Of a stretch of DNA of 5,120 nucleotides, positions 1 through 4,849 are shown one piece after another. The number at the start of each line of letters is the position of its first letter. The first letter of the stretch is position 1. The notes beneath the pieces are model-generated. The model did no database searches. It had not been told where the DNA came from and saw only the letters and a program-made list of their open reading frames with translations. Made by a program: the position numbers and the translations under genes. The DNA is from Oscillospiraceae bacterium (GTDB lineage: Bacteria > Bacillota > Clostridia > Oscillospirales > Oscillospiraceae): contig JAFRUW010000073.1 in assembly GCA_017438675.1 (NCBI GenBank), forward strand, positions 1 through 5,120. Reading direction: 5' to 3'.

Positions 1-37
1 CATATTGTGCATATACGATAGTGCGCCATCCCTGAAC

Positions 38-101
38 CTTAACAGTCTCTGCGTCTAATGTCCGCTGAACGCTCCTGCTCTGTTATTATAGATTTGCGCT
101 C
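38..101 (+). repeat. Degenerate copy of the block at 3427-3492
   Basis: The block begins with CTTAACAGTCTCTGCGTCTAA-like sequence and ends with GATTTGCGCTC. The serC-serA spacer has the same order in the same orientation: CTTATACTGCCTGCGTCTAA at 3427-3446 and GATTTGCCGCTC at 3481-3492. The exact shared core is CTGCGTCTAA (49-58 and 3437-3446). The distance from that core to the GATTTGC block is nearly equal in both places (42 versus 44 bases). This points to two diverged copies of one element rather than chance, although the middle is poorly conserved. Confidence 0.5.
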
Positions 102-105
102 ATTT

Positions 106-125
106 GGCGGGCGCGGAGGCCCGCC
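106..125. repeat. GC-rich inverted repeat (7-bp perfect stem)
   Basis: GGCGGGC (106-112) and GCCCGCC (119-125) are perfect reverse complements around a 6-base loop, GCGGAG. No T-run follows on either strand, so it is not a standard intrinsic terminator. It lies inside the repeat-like region and is probably part of that element. Confidence 0.6.
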
Positions 126-175
126 GCTACACGGGCATGGCGGTTATCCGAACGCGCATGTAAATACGCACTCAT

Positions 176-200
176 CCGTAGGGGCGATCATTGATCGCCC
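176..200 (+). repeat. REP-like palindrome containing CCGTAGGGGCGATCATTG
   Basis: GGGCGATCA (182-190) and TGATCGCCC (192-200) form a 9-bp perfect inverted repeat with one central base. The segment CCGTAGGGGCGATCATTG (176-193) recurs exactly, as its reverse complement, at 3568-3585 in the serC-serA spacer. An exact 18-bp match between two separate non-coding spacers suggests a dispersed palindromic repeat. Confidence 0.65.
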
Positions 201-243
201 GCTTTTGAATTCATTTTTTAATTCCCATTTTCAATTGTTCATC

Positions 244-270
244 AAAAAAACCGCCCGAAGGCGGTTTTTT
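244..270 (-). terminator. Intrinsic terminator after ymdB, UUCG tetraloop, probably bidirectional
   Basis: On the minus strand a 5-bp stem CCGCC/GGCGG (260-264 with 251-255) closes a UUCG loop (256-259). With the C-G closing pair this is the hyperstable C(UUCG)G tetraloop. A run of seven T (250-244) follows. The stem is preceded by an A-run that could pair with the T-run, so the plus strand also has a stem followed by six T (265-270), and the element could stop transcription from both sides. The stem begins only four bases after the ymdB stop codon. Confidence 0.93.
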
Positions 271-1042
271 ACATTATTCTCAGCGGTTCCACGCTGACTG
301 TCCTGCCCGTGTCCGGATCGATCTCAAACAGGGCGCACTCTATTTTGCAGGGACCGGGCGCCGCCTCATATCGGTGGGGCGGATTCCCAAGGAACATGGA
401 AATGCTGTCCTCCGGGCGGACGCCGATTACCGAATTCACGGGGCCGGTCATGCCCAGATCGGTTATATACCCCGTCCCGCCGGGGAACACCGTTGCGTCC
501 GAGGTCTGAACGTGGGTGTGGGTGCCCCACACAGCCGATACTCTGCCGTCCAGATAGTGGGCCATGGCCAGCTTTTCGCTGGTGGCCTCGGCGTGGAAAT
601 CCACCAGCGTCACCTTTGTGTTTGTGCTTTTAAGTATCTTATCCGCCTCGAAAAACGGGTTTTCGGTGCCGAAATTCATGCCGCACCGCCCGATGAGGTT
701 TATGACCGTCACCTGGCCGAAATCGGTGTCGTACACACCCCATCCCCGGCCGGGATTCTGGGGCGCGTAATTTGACGGGCGCAGGATGTAGCTGCTGTCG
801 TCCAGAAAGGGGATGATGCTGTTCCTGCCGTAGGTGTGGTTTCCGAGAGTTATAACATCCACGCCGGCGCAGAACATATCCTCCGCCTGACGGGGGGTTA
901 TGCCCTTCATGGAGACGTTCTCCCCGTTTGCAACGGTAAACGCAACATTCTTCAGTTTTTTTACGGCTCTGAGCCTGGCGCACAGGAAATCCAGACCGCC
1001 CTGCCCGCTTACATCGCCTACCGCAAGAATGTTTACGTTCAT
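269..1042 (-). CDS. ymdB: YmdB/TIGR00282-family metallophosphoesterase (2',3'-cyclic nucleotide phosphodiesterase-like)
   Basis: The 257-residue product matches the usual length of the YmdB family, cytosolic dinuclear-metal phosphoesterases. The Bacillus subtilis member hydrolyses 2',3'-cyclic nucleotides and affects biofilm and motility decisions. The metal-ligand motifs appear in order: GD at 9-10, NGEN at 39-42, GNHT at 67-70, DFHAEATSEK from 148 with His150, and GTHTHVQTSD from 173 with His175 and His177. The TDLGMTGP motif near 194-201 is also typical. The first motif reads GDVSGQGG rather than the commoner GDVVGxPGR, and the Asn-His motif is followed by YGR instead of WD; the ligands themselves are intact. 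The start is supported by AAGGAG five bases upstream. The gene lies 2 bp downstream of the lipid kinase and is almost certainly translationally coupled to it. The physiological substrate in this organism is unknown. Confidence 0.93.
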   Translation of the reverse strand: MNVNILAVGDVSGQGGLDFLCARLRAVKKLKNVAFTVANGENVSMKGITPRQAEDMFCAGVDVITLGNHTYGRNSIIPFLDDSSYILRPSNYAPQNPGRGWGVYDTDFGQVTVINLIGRCGMNFGTENPFFEADKILKSTNTKVTLVDFHAEATSEKLAMAHYLDGRVSAVWGTHTHVQTSDATVFPGGTGYITDLGMTGPVNSVIGVRPEDSISMFLGNPPHRYEAAPGPCKIECALFEIDPDTGRTVSVEPLRIM

Positions 1043-1044
1043 TA

Positions 1045-1941
1045 TTACTCCTTAACTATGATCCGCACGGCCCTGTGGTTGTTGACCGCCTCGGCAGTCC
1101 GCCAGCTTCCTCCGTTTTCCCCGTCCCTTGTCCACGCCACATCCTCGTCAAAGGTGAATTTCACCTTCGATGAGTGGAGGAAAATGACGTTTTCGTTTGT
1201 GTAGTTCCGGGAAAGTATATTGTTGACTATAAGCGTAAGGTTGGCTATATTGTGGGGGTTGCGGACAAGCAGCACCTCAAACAGGCCGTCGTCAAGGCCT
1301 ACGGCGTCCGGATCCAGCTTCACAAGACCGGCAACGGAGGTGGAATTGCACACGCCGCCGAAGATGAAGTCACCTTCCACGGTACCCCCGTCATGCTCCA
1401 CCACGGCATGATACGCCGTGATTTTGGGCAGGCTTGCCATTCCCTCAAGAACGTAGGCCAGATGGCCGAGAGCCTTCTTCGCGTCCTGGGAGGTGGCATA
1501 GCTCACCTTTGTGAAGGCGCCGAAGGCGGCGATATAGGCGAAATTCTTGTCGTTAAAGCTTCCCACGTCCAGATATACCGGCTGCCCGTTTACAATATCC
1601 TCTGCCGCCTGTTTGGGATGGCGGTTGAGCTTCATGCTTGTGGCCACATCGTTCGCCGTACCAAGCGGGATATAGCCCACTGCGGGCCGCTCCTCTTCGG
1701 GAAGCTGCATAATGCCGGAAATGACCTCGCTGAGCGTGCCGTCCCCGCCGATGCAGGCGACAACGGGATACCCGCCGCCGTGATCTCTGGCAAGCTCCAC
1801 GGCATGACCGGCGTAGTTGGTGGAATACACCATCGTACCGTATCCGGCCTCACTGAATACCTTTATTACGTCCATCAGGCAGTTTTTCGCCTGACCTTTG
1901 CCCGCCATGGGATTTACGACGAGCATTATCCTTTTGTCCAT
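1045..1941 (-). CDS. Diacylglycerol kinase-like lipid kinase (DgkB/YegS/BmrU family)
   Basis: The 298-residue soluble protein belongs to the DAGK catalytic-domain family, which phosphorylates diacylglycerol or related lipids with ATP at the membrane surface. In Firmicutes, DgkB recycles diacylglycerol released during lipoteichoic acid synthesis into phosphatidic acid. Visible motifs are NPMAGKG (10-16), the nucleotide-binding GGDGT (65-69), PLGTANDVA (92-100), the conserved Asp of LDVG (Asp125), DDGLFEV (217-223), and DGE (273-275), whose Glu aligns with the catalytic Glu described for DgkB. The DGE sits after a Trp at 270 as in relatives. The start at 1941 gives the usual short lead into the NP motif. 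Its ribosome site is an atypical G-run; an internal Met6 has AAAGG too close to it to be likely. It lies 39 bp downstream of serA without a visible terminator. Related YegS proteins use other lipids, so the exact substrate is uncertain. Confidence 0.9.
   Translation of the reverse strand: MDKRIMLVVNPMAGKGQAKNCLMDVIKVFSEAGYGTMVYSTNYAGHAVELARDHGGGYPVVACIGGDGTLSEVISGIMQLPEEERPAVGYIPLGTANDVATSMKLNRHPKQAAEDIVNGQPVYLDVGSFNDKNFAYIAAFGAFTKVSYATSQDAKKALGHLAYVLEGMASLPKITAYHAVVEHDGGTVEGDFIFGGVCNSTSVAGLVKLDPDAVGLDDGLFEVLLVRNPHNIANLTLIVNNILSRNYTNENVIFLHSSKVKFTFDEDVAWTRDGENGGSWRTAEAVNNHRAVRIIVKE
1048..1053 (-). promoter_or_regulatory. Shine-Dalgarno of ymdB inside the end of the lipid kinase gene
   Basis: Minus-strand AAGGAG is formed by the last two sense codons of the upstream gene (Lys-Glu, AAG GAG), followed by TAA TA ATG. 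The full-consensus site fixes the ymdB start and implies that ribosomes finishing the kinase help initiation on ymdB. Confidence 0.85.
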
Positions 1942-1980
1942 AGCGCCCCCCGGGAATACAAAAACCGATATCTGCCGATC

Positions 1981-3147
1981 TTATACCAATCTTACTCTGA
2001 TTACTCCGTTGATAGAGGCCACTGCGTCCAGAATACCGTCGGGGGTCTCGTTCATGTCGATGATAGTATATGCGTTCTTCATGCCCTTATTGCCGGCGTT
2101 TACCATGTTCTCGATGTTCACGCCCTGGGTGGAAATCAGCTCTGTGATCTTGGCAAGGACATTGGGAATGTTCTGATGGATAACGCAGAGTCTGGGATCG
2201 CCGTTTCTGGGCATAACGGCGGAAGGCATGTTGACGGAATTATTGATGTTGCCGTTTTCGATATAATCCCTTGCCTCCCGGGCAGCCATGATGGCGCAGT
2301 TGTCCTCACTCTCGGGAGTGGAGGCGCCCAGATGGGGCATTGCGATGGTGTTCACTGCCTTTGCTGTCTTGCCGTTGGGGAAGTCGGTGACGTACTTTGC
2401 CACCTTGCCGCTCTCAAGGGCGGCGATGAGATCGTCGTCGTTCACCAGCTCGCCGCGGGCAAGGTTGATGATGCGGACGCCGTCCTTCATCTTTGCGATG
2501 GTCTCCGCGTTGATGAAGCCTCTTGTGGAGGCGATGCAGGGAACGTGGAGGGTGATATAGTCGCAGTTTGCGTAGATCTCATCCATCTCGGTTGCGTGGA
2601 TGACGTTGCTGTTAAGATGCCATGCGGCGTCAACAGACAGGTAGGGGTCATAGCCGTAAACCTTCATGCCGAGATGTGTGGCGGCGTTTGCGATCTTGGC
2701 GCCGATTGCGCCGAGGCCGATTACGCCCAGGCCCTTGCCCTTCAGCTCGGGGCCAACGAACTTACTCTTGCCCTTTTCCACCATGGGAGCCACCTGATCG
2801 CCCTCGTCGGCAATTGTCTTTACCCACTCGATGCCGCCGATAACGTCACGGGAGGCGATGAGCAGAGCGCAGAGCGCCAGCTCCTTTACAGCCTCGGCGT
2901 TGGCGCCGGGGGTGTTGAAGACCACGATGCCGTTTTCGGTGCATCTGTCAACAGGGATGTTGTTCACGCCTGCGCCGGCTCTTGCGATGCAGAGGAGGTT
3001 GGAGCCGAACTCCATGTCGTGGAGCTTTGCGGAGCGGACAAGGATACCCTCGGGGTTTTCCTCGTTGTCGGAAATGGTGTACTTCGCGGGGTCGAGCTTC
3101 TTGAGGCCCACCTGTGCGATCTTGTTCATGGTCTTTATGCTGTACAT
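1981..3147 (-). CDS. serA: D-3-phosphoglycerate dehydrogenase with ACT domain
   Basis: This cytosolic NAD-dependent enzyme oxidises 3-phosphoglycerate to 3-phosphohydroxypyruvate, the first step of L-serine synthesis. The 388 residues comprise a substrate-binding domain split around the nucleotide domain, with RAGAGVNNI at 56-64, a Rossmann GxGxxG at 144-149, and Asp167 ending the second strand for the NAD ribose. The catalytic Arg231 (LARGELV) and His272 (PHLGAST) are present. The Glu of the usual catalytic set is not evident: the stretch after Asp255 reads FPNGK. A C-terminal ACT domain (about 317-388) carries His324, Asn326 and Asn344, matching the serine-binding positions of E. coli SerA, so serine feedback is plausible. 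The length fits the short clostridial form with one ACT domain and no extra intervening domain. The start follows AGAAAGGAA with a suitable gap. serC lies upstream but is separated by a terminator and a repeat-rich spacer. Confidence 0.95.
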   Translation of the reverse strand: MYSIKTMNKIAQVGLKKLDPAKYTISDNEENPEGILVRSAKLHDMEFGSNLLCIARAGAGVNNIPVDRCTENGIVVFNTPGANAEAVKELALCALLIASRDVIGGIEWVKTIADEGDQVAPMVEKGKSKFVGPELKGKGLGVIGLGAIGAKIANAATHLGMKVYGYDPYLSVDAAWHLNSNVIHATEMDEIYANCDYITLHVPCIASTRGFINAETIAKMKDGVRIINLARGELVNDDDLIAALESGKVAKYVTDFPNGKTAKAVNTIAMPHLGASTPESEDNCAIMAAREARDYIENGNINNSVNMPSAVMPRNGDPRLCVIHQNIPNVLAKITELISTQGVNIENMVNAGNKGMKNAYTIIDMNETPDGILDAVASINGVIRVRLV

Positions 3148-3280
3148 GGCTGAAATTCCTTTCTGATACTTTACTGAATGCGGAAATCTCCGAATTATTA
3201 TTCTGATGCTTTGTTTTAAAAGCTGTTTTTTTGTTTGTAATGCCTTCGTTTTTTAATCTGTTCACCGCTCATGCCGCGGG
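3148..3280 (-). other. serA upstream leader, AT-rich, no clear promoter
   Basis: This AT-rich stretch must contain the serA promoter if serA is transcribed separately from serC, as the terminator at 3601-3636 suggests. Two overlapping AATAAT hexamers (minus strand, about 3195-3203) could be a -10 box, but no good -35 box sits 16-18 bases upstream. No T-box, riboswitch or leader-peptide pattern was recognised. Confidence 0.4.
3156..3164 (-). promoter_or_regulatory. Shine-Dalgarno of serA
   Basis: Minus-strand AGAAAGGAA lies eight bases before the ATG at 3147. It supports that start, which also gives the MYxIKTxNKI N-terminus typical of clostridial SerA. Confidence 0.75.
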
Positions 3281-3283
3281 GCA

Positions 3284-3311
3284 CCCCATTTCTGTTTCGC
3301 CAGAAATGGGG
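3284..3311. repeat. Perfect 11-bp stem-loop, CCCCATTTCTG/CAGAAATGGGG
   Basis: CCCCATTTCTG (3284-3294) is exactly complementary to CAGAAATGGGG (3301-3311) around a 6-base loop, TTTCGC. No T-run follows on either strand, so it is unlikely to be a terminator. It is the first of two adjacent hairpins. Confidence 0.8.
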
Positions 3312-3323
3312 GAAAGAGGCGAC

Positions 3324-3358
3324 AAAAGGACAACGGCTTTTTATGCCGTTTTCCTTTT
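3324..3358. repeat. Second strong stem-loop, 13 pairs with one mismatch
   Basis: AAAAGGA (3324-3330) pairs with TCCTTTT (3352-3358), and AACGGC (3332-3337) with GCCGTT (3345-3350). One C/T mismatch lies between the two helices and the loop has 7 bases (3338-3344). On the plus strand the downstream arm is T-rich, so weak terminator activity is conceivable, but no gene there would need it. Confidence 0.75.
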
Positions 3359-3426
3359 GAATCCTTTCCCTAAAACGCAAATCACAGCCACAGAACAGCT
3401 ATTGGCGAAAACGTTAATAAGCGTGT

Positions 3427-3492
3427 CTTATACTGCCTGCGTCTAACTCGCTCAGCCGCTTACTGCGGTGGAGGATTTTGGATTTGCCGCTC
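3427..3492 (+). repeat. Block shared with the left-edge spacer (partner of 38-101)
   Basis: CTTATACTGCCTGCGTCTAA at 3427-3446 and GATTTGCCGCTC at 3481-3492 correspond, in the same order and orientation, to sequences at 38-58 and 91-101. Between them is a small hairpin, CCGC/GCGG (3456-3459 with 3465-3468). Confidence 0.5.
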
Positions 3493-3567
3493 GTGGTTGT
3501 GGCCTGATGATTGTGCTTCTATCGCGTGTGCATCCGATATCCGAATCTGCGCCGTCGGCGGGCAACA

Positions 3568-3585
3568 CAATGATCGCCCCTACGG
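3568..3585 (-). repeat. Inverted copy of the 18-bp repeat at 176-193
   Basis: CAATGATCGCCCCTACGG is the exact reverse complement of 176-193. The other half of the palindrome, intact in the left copy, is diverged here (GGCAACACAA precedes it), so this copy folds only imperfectly. Confidence 0.65.
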
Positions 3586-3600
3586 GTGCGGCGGGTTAAT

Positions 3601-3636
3601 CAAAAACAAAAATCGGAGCGTGGATAACACGCTCCG
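3601..3636 (-). terminator. Intrinsic terminator of serC
   Basis: On the minus strand CGGAGCGTG (3636-3628) and CACGCTCCG (3622-3614) form a perfect 9-bp GC-rich stem with a 5-base loop, followed by ATTTTTGTTTTTG (3613-3601). It begins 58 bases after the serC stop. A weaker stem TTTCGCC/GGCGAAA (3660-3666 with 3676-3682) lies between the stop and this terminator. It makes serC and serA probably separate transcripts, apart from read-through. Confidence 0.9.
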
Positions 3637-3694
3637 AAAAATGTATCACAACAAAACCCTTTCGCCTTTAGCAACGGCGAAAAAGCGAAGCGTC

Positions 3695-4783
3695 TTACTT
3701 ATTGTTGATTTCGAAGTCCTTCATGAAAGCGACCAGCTTCTCTACACCTTCAACAGGCATTGCGTTGTAGATGGAGGCTCTCATACCGCCGACTTTTCTG
3801 TGGCCCTTCAGATTGGAGAAGCCTGCGGCGATGGATTCCTTGACAAACTTTGCGTCCAGATCCGGGTCAGCGGTGCGGAATGTGACGTTCATGCCGGAAC
3901 GGGCTTCCTTATCGGCGCATGCGATAAAGAGCTTGCTCTCGTCCAGATAATTATACAGCATGGAGGAACGCACATCTCTCAGCTTCTGCATACCCTCAAG
4001 GCCGCCGTTCTCCTCGATCCACTTCGCGACGAGACCCAGCATATAGATGGTGTAGCAGGGAGGCGTGTTGTACATGGAATCCTTGTCGATCATGGTCTGA
4101 TAGTTCATGATTGTCGGCGTGATGGGAAGCTCCTTACCGGCAAGAGCCTTGTCGATGATAACGAGGGCCATGCCCGCGGGAGCCATGTTCTTCTGAACAC
4201 CGGCAAAGATAATGCCGAATTTGGACACGTCGATGGGACGGGAAGCGATGTTGGAGGACATATCGCAGACTACGGGAACACCGTTTGTCTCGGGGACATA
4301 CTGCCACTCGGTGCCGTAGATGGTGTTGTTTGCGCAGTAATAGAAGTAGGAAGCGTCATCGGACAGCTTCAGGTCTGCCTGACCGGGGATATATGTGTTG
4401 TTTCTGTCCTCGGTGTTGGCGGCCACGTTGACTTCACCGTACTTCTTTGCCTCTTTGGCGGCAAGATTCGCGAAGTTGCCGGTGATGGCGTAGTCGGCCT
4501 TGCCGGTCTTTCCGATGAGGTTCAGGGGAGCTGCCGCGAACTGGAAGGTTGCGCCGCCCTGCATGAACAGGATCTCATGTGTATCGGGGACATTCAGGAT
4601 GCGCTTGACGCCTGCCTTGGTCTCGTCGAAAATCTCCTGATAAACCTTGCTTCTGTGGCTCATCTCCATAACGGACATACCGCTGCCGTTATAGTTGGTC
4701 ATTTCGGAAGCGGCCTTTTCCAGAACGGAAAGGGGAAGCATGGAAGGTCCTGCGGAAAAATTATAAATTCTGTCGTTTGCCAT
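3695..4783 (-). CDS. serC: Phosphoserine aminotransferase
   Basis: This cytosolic PLP enzyme converts 3-phosphohydroxypyruvate and glutamate to O-phosphoserine and 2-oxoglutarate, the second step of serine synthesis. The 362 residues match the family length. Visible are the N-terminal YNFSAGPSMLP (7-17), MSHRS (41-45), the cofactor phosphate loop GGAT (76-79), Asp174 in CDMSSN for the pyridine nitrogen, Lys198 in GVQKNMAPAG as the Schiff-base lysine, and GHRKVGGMRASIYNAM (327-342) with His328, Arg329 and Arg335 for substrate phosphate and carboxylate. The numbering of Asp174, Lys198, His328 and Arg335 coincides with E. coli SerC. The Trp that usually stacks on the cofactor appears to be Phe104 (TGNF). 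The start is supported by the conserved N-terminus; the ribosome site upstream is only a weak GTGGGTG. It has its own promoter overlapping the end of mtaB and a terminator downstream. Confidence 0.96.
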   Translation of the reverse strand: MANDRIYNFSAGPSMLPLSVLEKAASEMTNYNGSGMSVMEMSHRSKVYQEIFDETKAGVKRILNVPDTHEILFMQGGATFQFAAAPLNLIGKTGKADYAITGNFANLAAKEAKKYGEVNVAANTEDRNNTYIPGQADLKLSDDASYFYYCANNTIYGTEWQYVPETNGVPVVCDMSSNIASRPIDVSKFGIIFAGVQKNMAPAGMALVIIDKALAGKELPITPTIMNYQTMIDKDSMYNTPPCYTIYMLGLVAKWIEENGGLEGMQKLRDVRSSMLYNYLDESKLFIACADKEARSGMNVTFRTADPDLDAKFVKESIAAGFSNLKGHRKVGGMRASIYNAMPVEGVEKLVAFMKDFEINNK

Positions 4784-4806
4784 TTTTTACACCCACTTTT
4801 TGGTTT

Positions 4807-4821
4807 TTAATACAGTATTAA
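4807..4821. promoter_or_regulatory. Palindrome at the predicted serC transcription start, possible operator
   Basis: TTAATAC-A-GTATTAA is a perfect 7-bp inverted repeat with one central base. It abuts the -10 box (4821-4826) and spans the predicted start of transcription near 4814, a usual place for a repressor site. The regulator, if any, is unknown, and AT-rich palindromes also arise by chance. Confidence 0.4.
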
Positions 4822-4849
4822 TTATAAAACAATGTATTTAAATTCACAA
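4821..4849 (-). promoter_or_regulatory. Sigma-A-type promoter of serC
   Basis: Minus strand: TTGTGA (4849-4844, four of six consensus bases), a spacer of exactly 17, then a perfect TATAAT (4826-4821). Transcription would start near 4814, giving a leader of about 30 bases before the serC ATG. The -35 box overlaps the TGA stop codon of mtaB. Confidence 0.75.

Larger units (their letters stand above)
1..243. other. Left-edge intergenic region, no gene, repeat-bearing
   Basis: No convincing gene is present. The only open frame of any size (58-297, plus strand) runs through two palindromes, the terminator and the end of ymdB, and resembles no known protein. The stretch contains a degenerate block shared with the serC-serA spacer (38-101), a GC-rich hairpin (106-125) and a nearly perfect palindrome (182-200). 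After about position 201 it turns AT-rich and leads into the terminator. It is best read as remnants of a dispersed non-coding repeat. Whether a gene lies just beyond the left edge cannot be seen. Confidence 0.7.
3270..3600. repeat. Composite non-coding repeat-like element between serC and serA
   Basis: About 330 bp with no credible gene. It holds, left to right: an 11-bp stem-loop (3284-3311), a second interrupted 13-pair stem-loop (3324-3358), a block shared with the left-edge spacer (3427-3492), and an 18-bp segment repeated inversely at 176-193 (3568-3585). Composition is unlike the AT-rich leaders on either side. The structure and the second partial copy suggest a dispersed, possibly mobile or formerly mobile, non-coding element inserted between two serine-pathway genes. 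Its exact borders cannot be set; no clear target-site duplication was found. Confidence 0.5.

Noticed and set aside
58..297. 79-codon plus-strand frame at the left edge
   Set aside because: It crosses palindromes, the terminator and the ymdB 3' end, with no protein-like features.
1174..3153. 659-codon plus-strand open frame antisense to serA and the lipid kinase
   Set aside because: It is opposite two clear genes with intact family motifs. Its translation is rich in His, Val, Cys and Gly, shows no domain, and results from codon bias keeping the antisense frame free of stops.
3231..3446. 71-codon plus-strand frame in the serC-serA spacer
   Set aside because: It is made of the two hairpins and repeat sequence, with no proper ribosome site. 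Such frames are typically spurious calls over repeats.
3148..3600. T-box, riboswitch or CRISPR array upstream of serA
   Set aside because: No T-box NGGUGGNA motif with specifier stem-loop, no known riboswitch core, and no regularly spaced direct repeats were seen.
1981..4783. The gene cluster as a novel defence or biosynthetic system
   Set aside because: All five genes match well-known housekeeping families. The neighbourhood is explained by serine synthesis, lipid recycling, RNA-linked phosphodiesterase activity and tRNA modification.
3497..4810. 437-codon plus-strand open frame antisense to serC
   Set aside because: It is a shadow of serC that also runs through the terminator hairpin and promoter region, with no recognisable domain or ribosome site.
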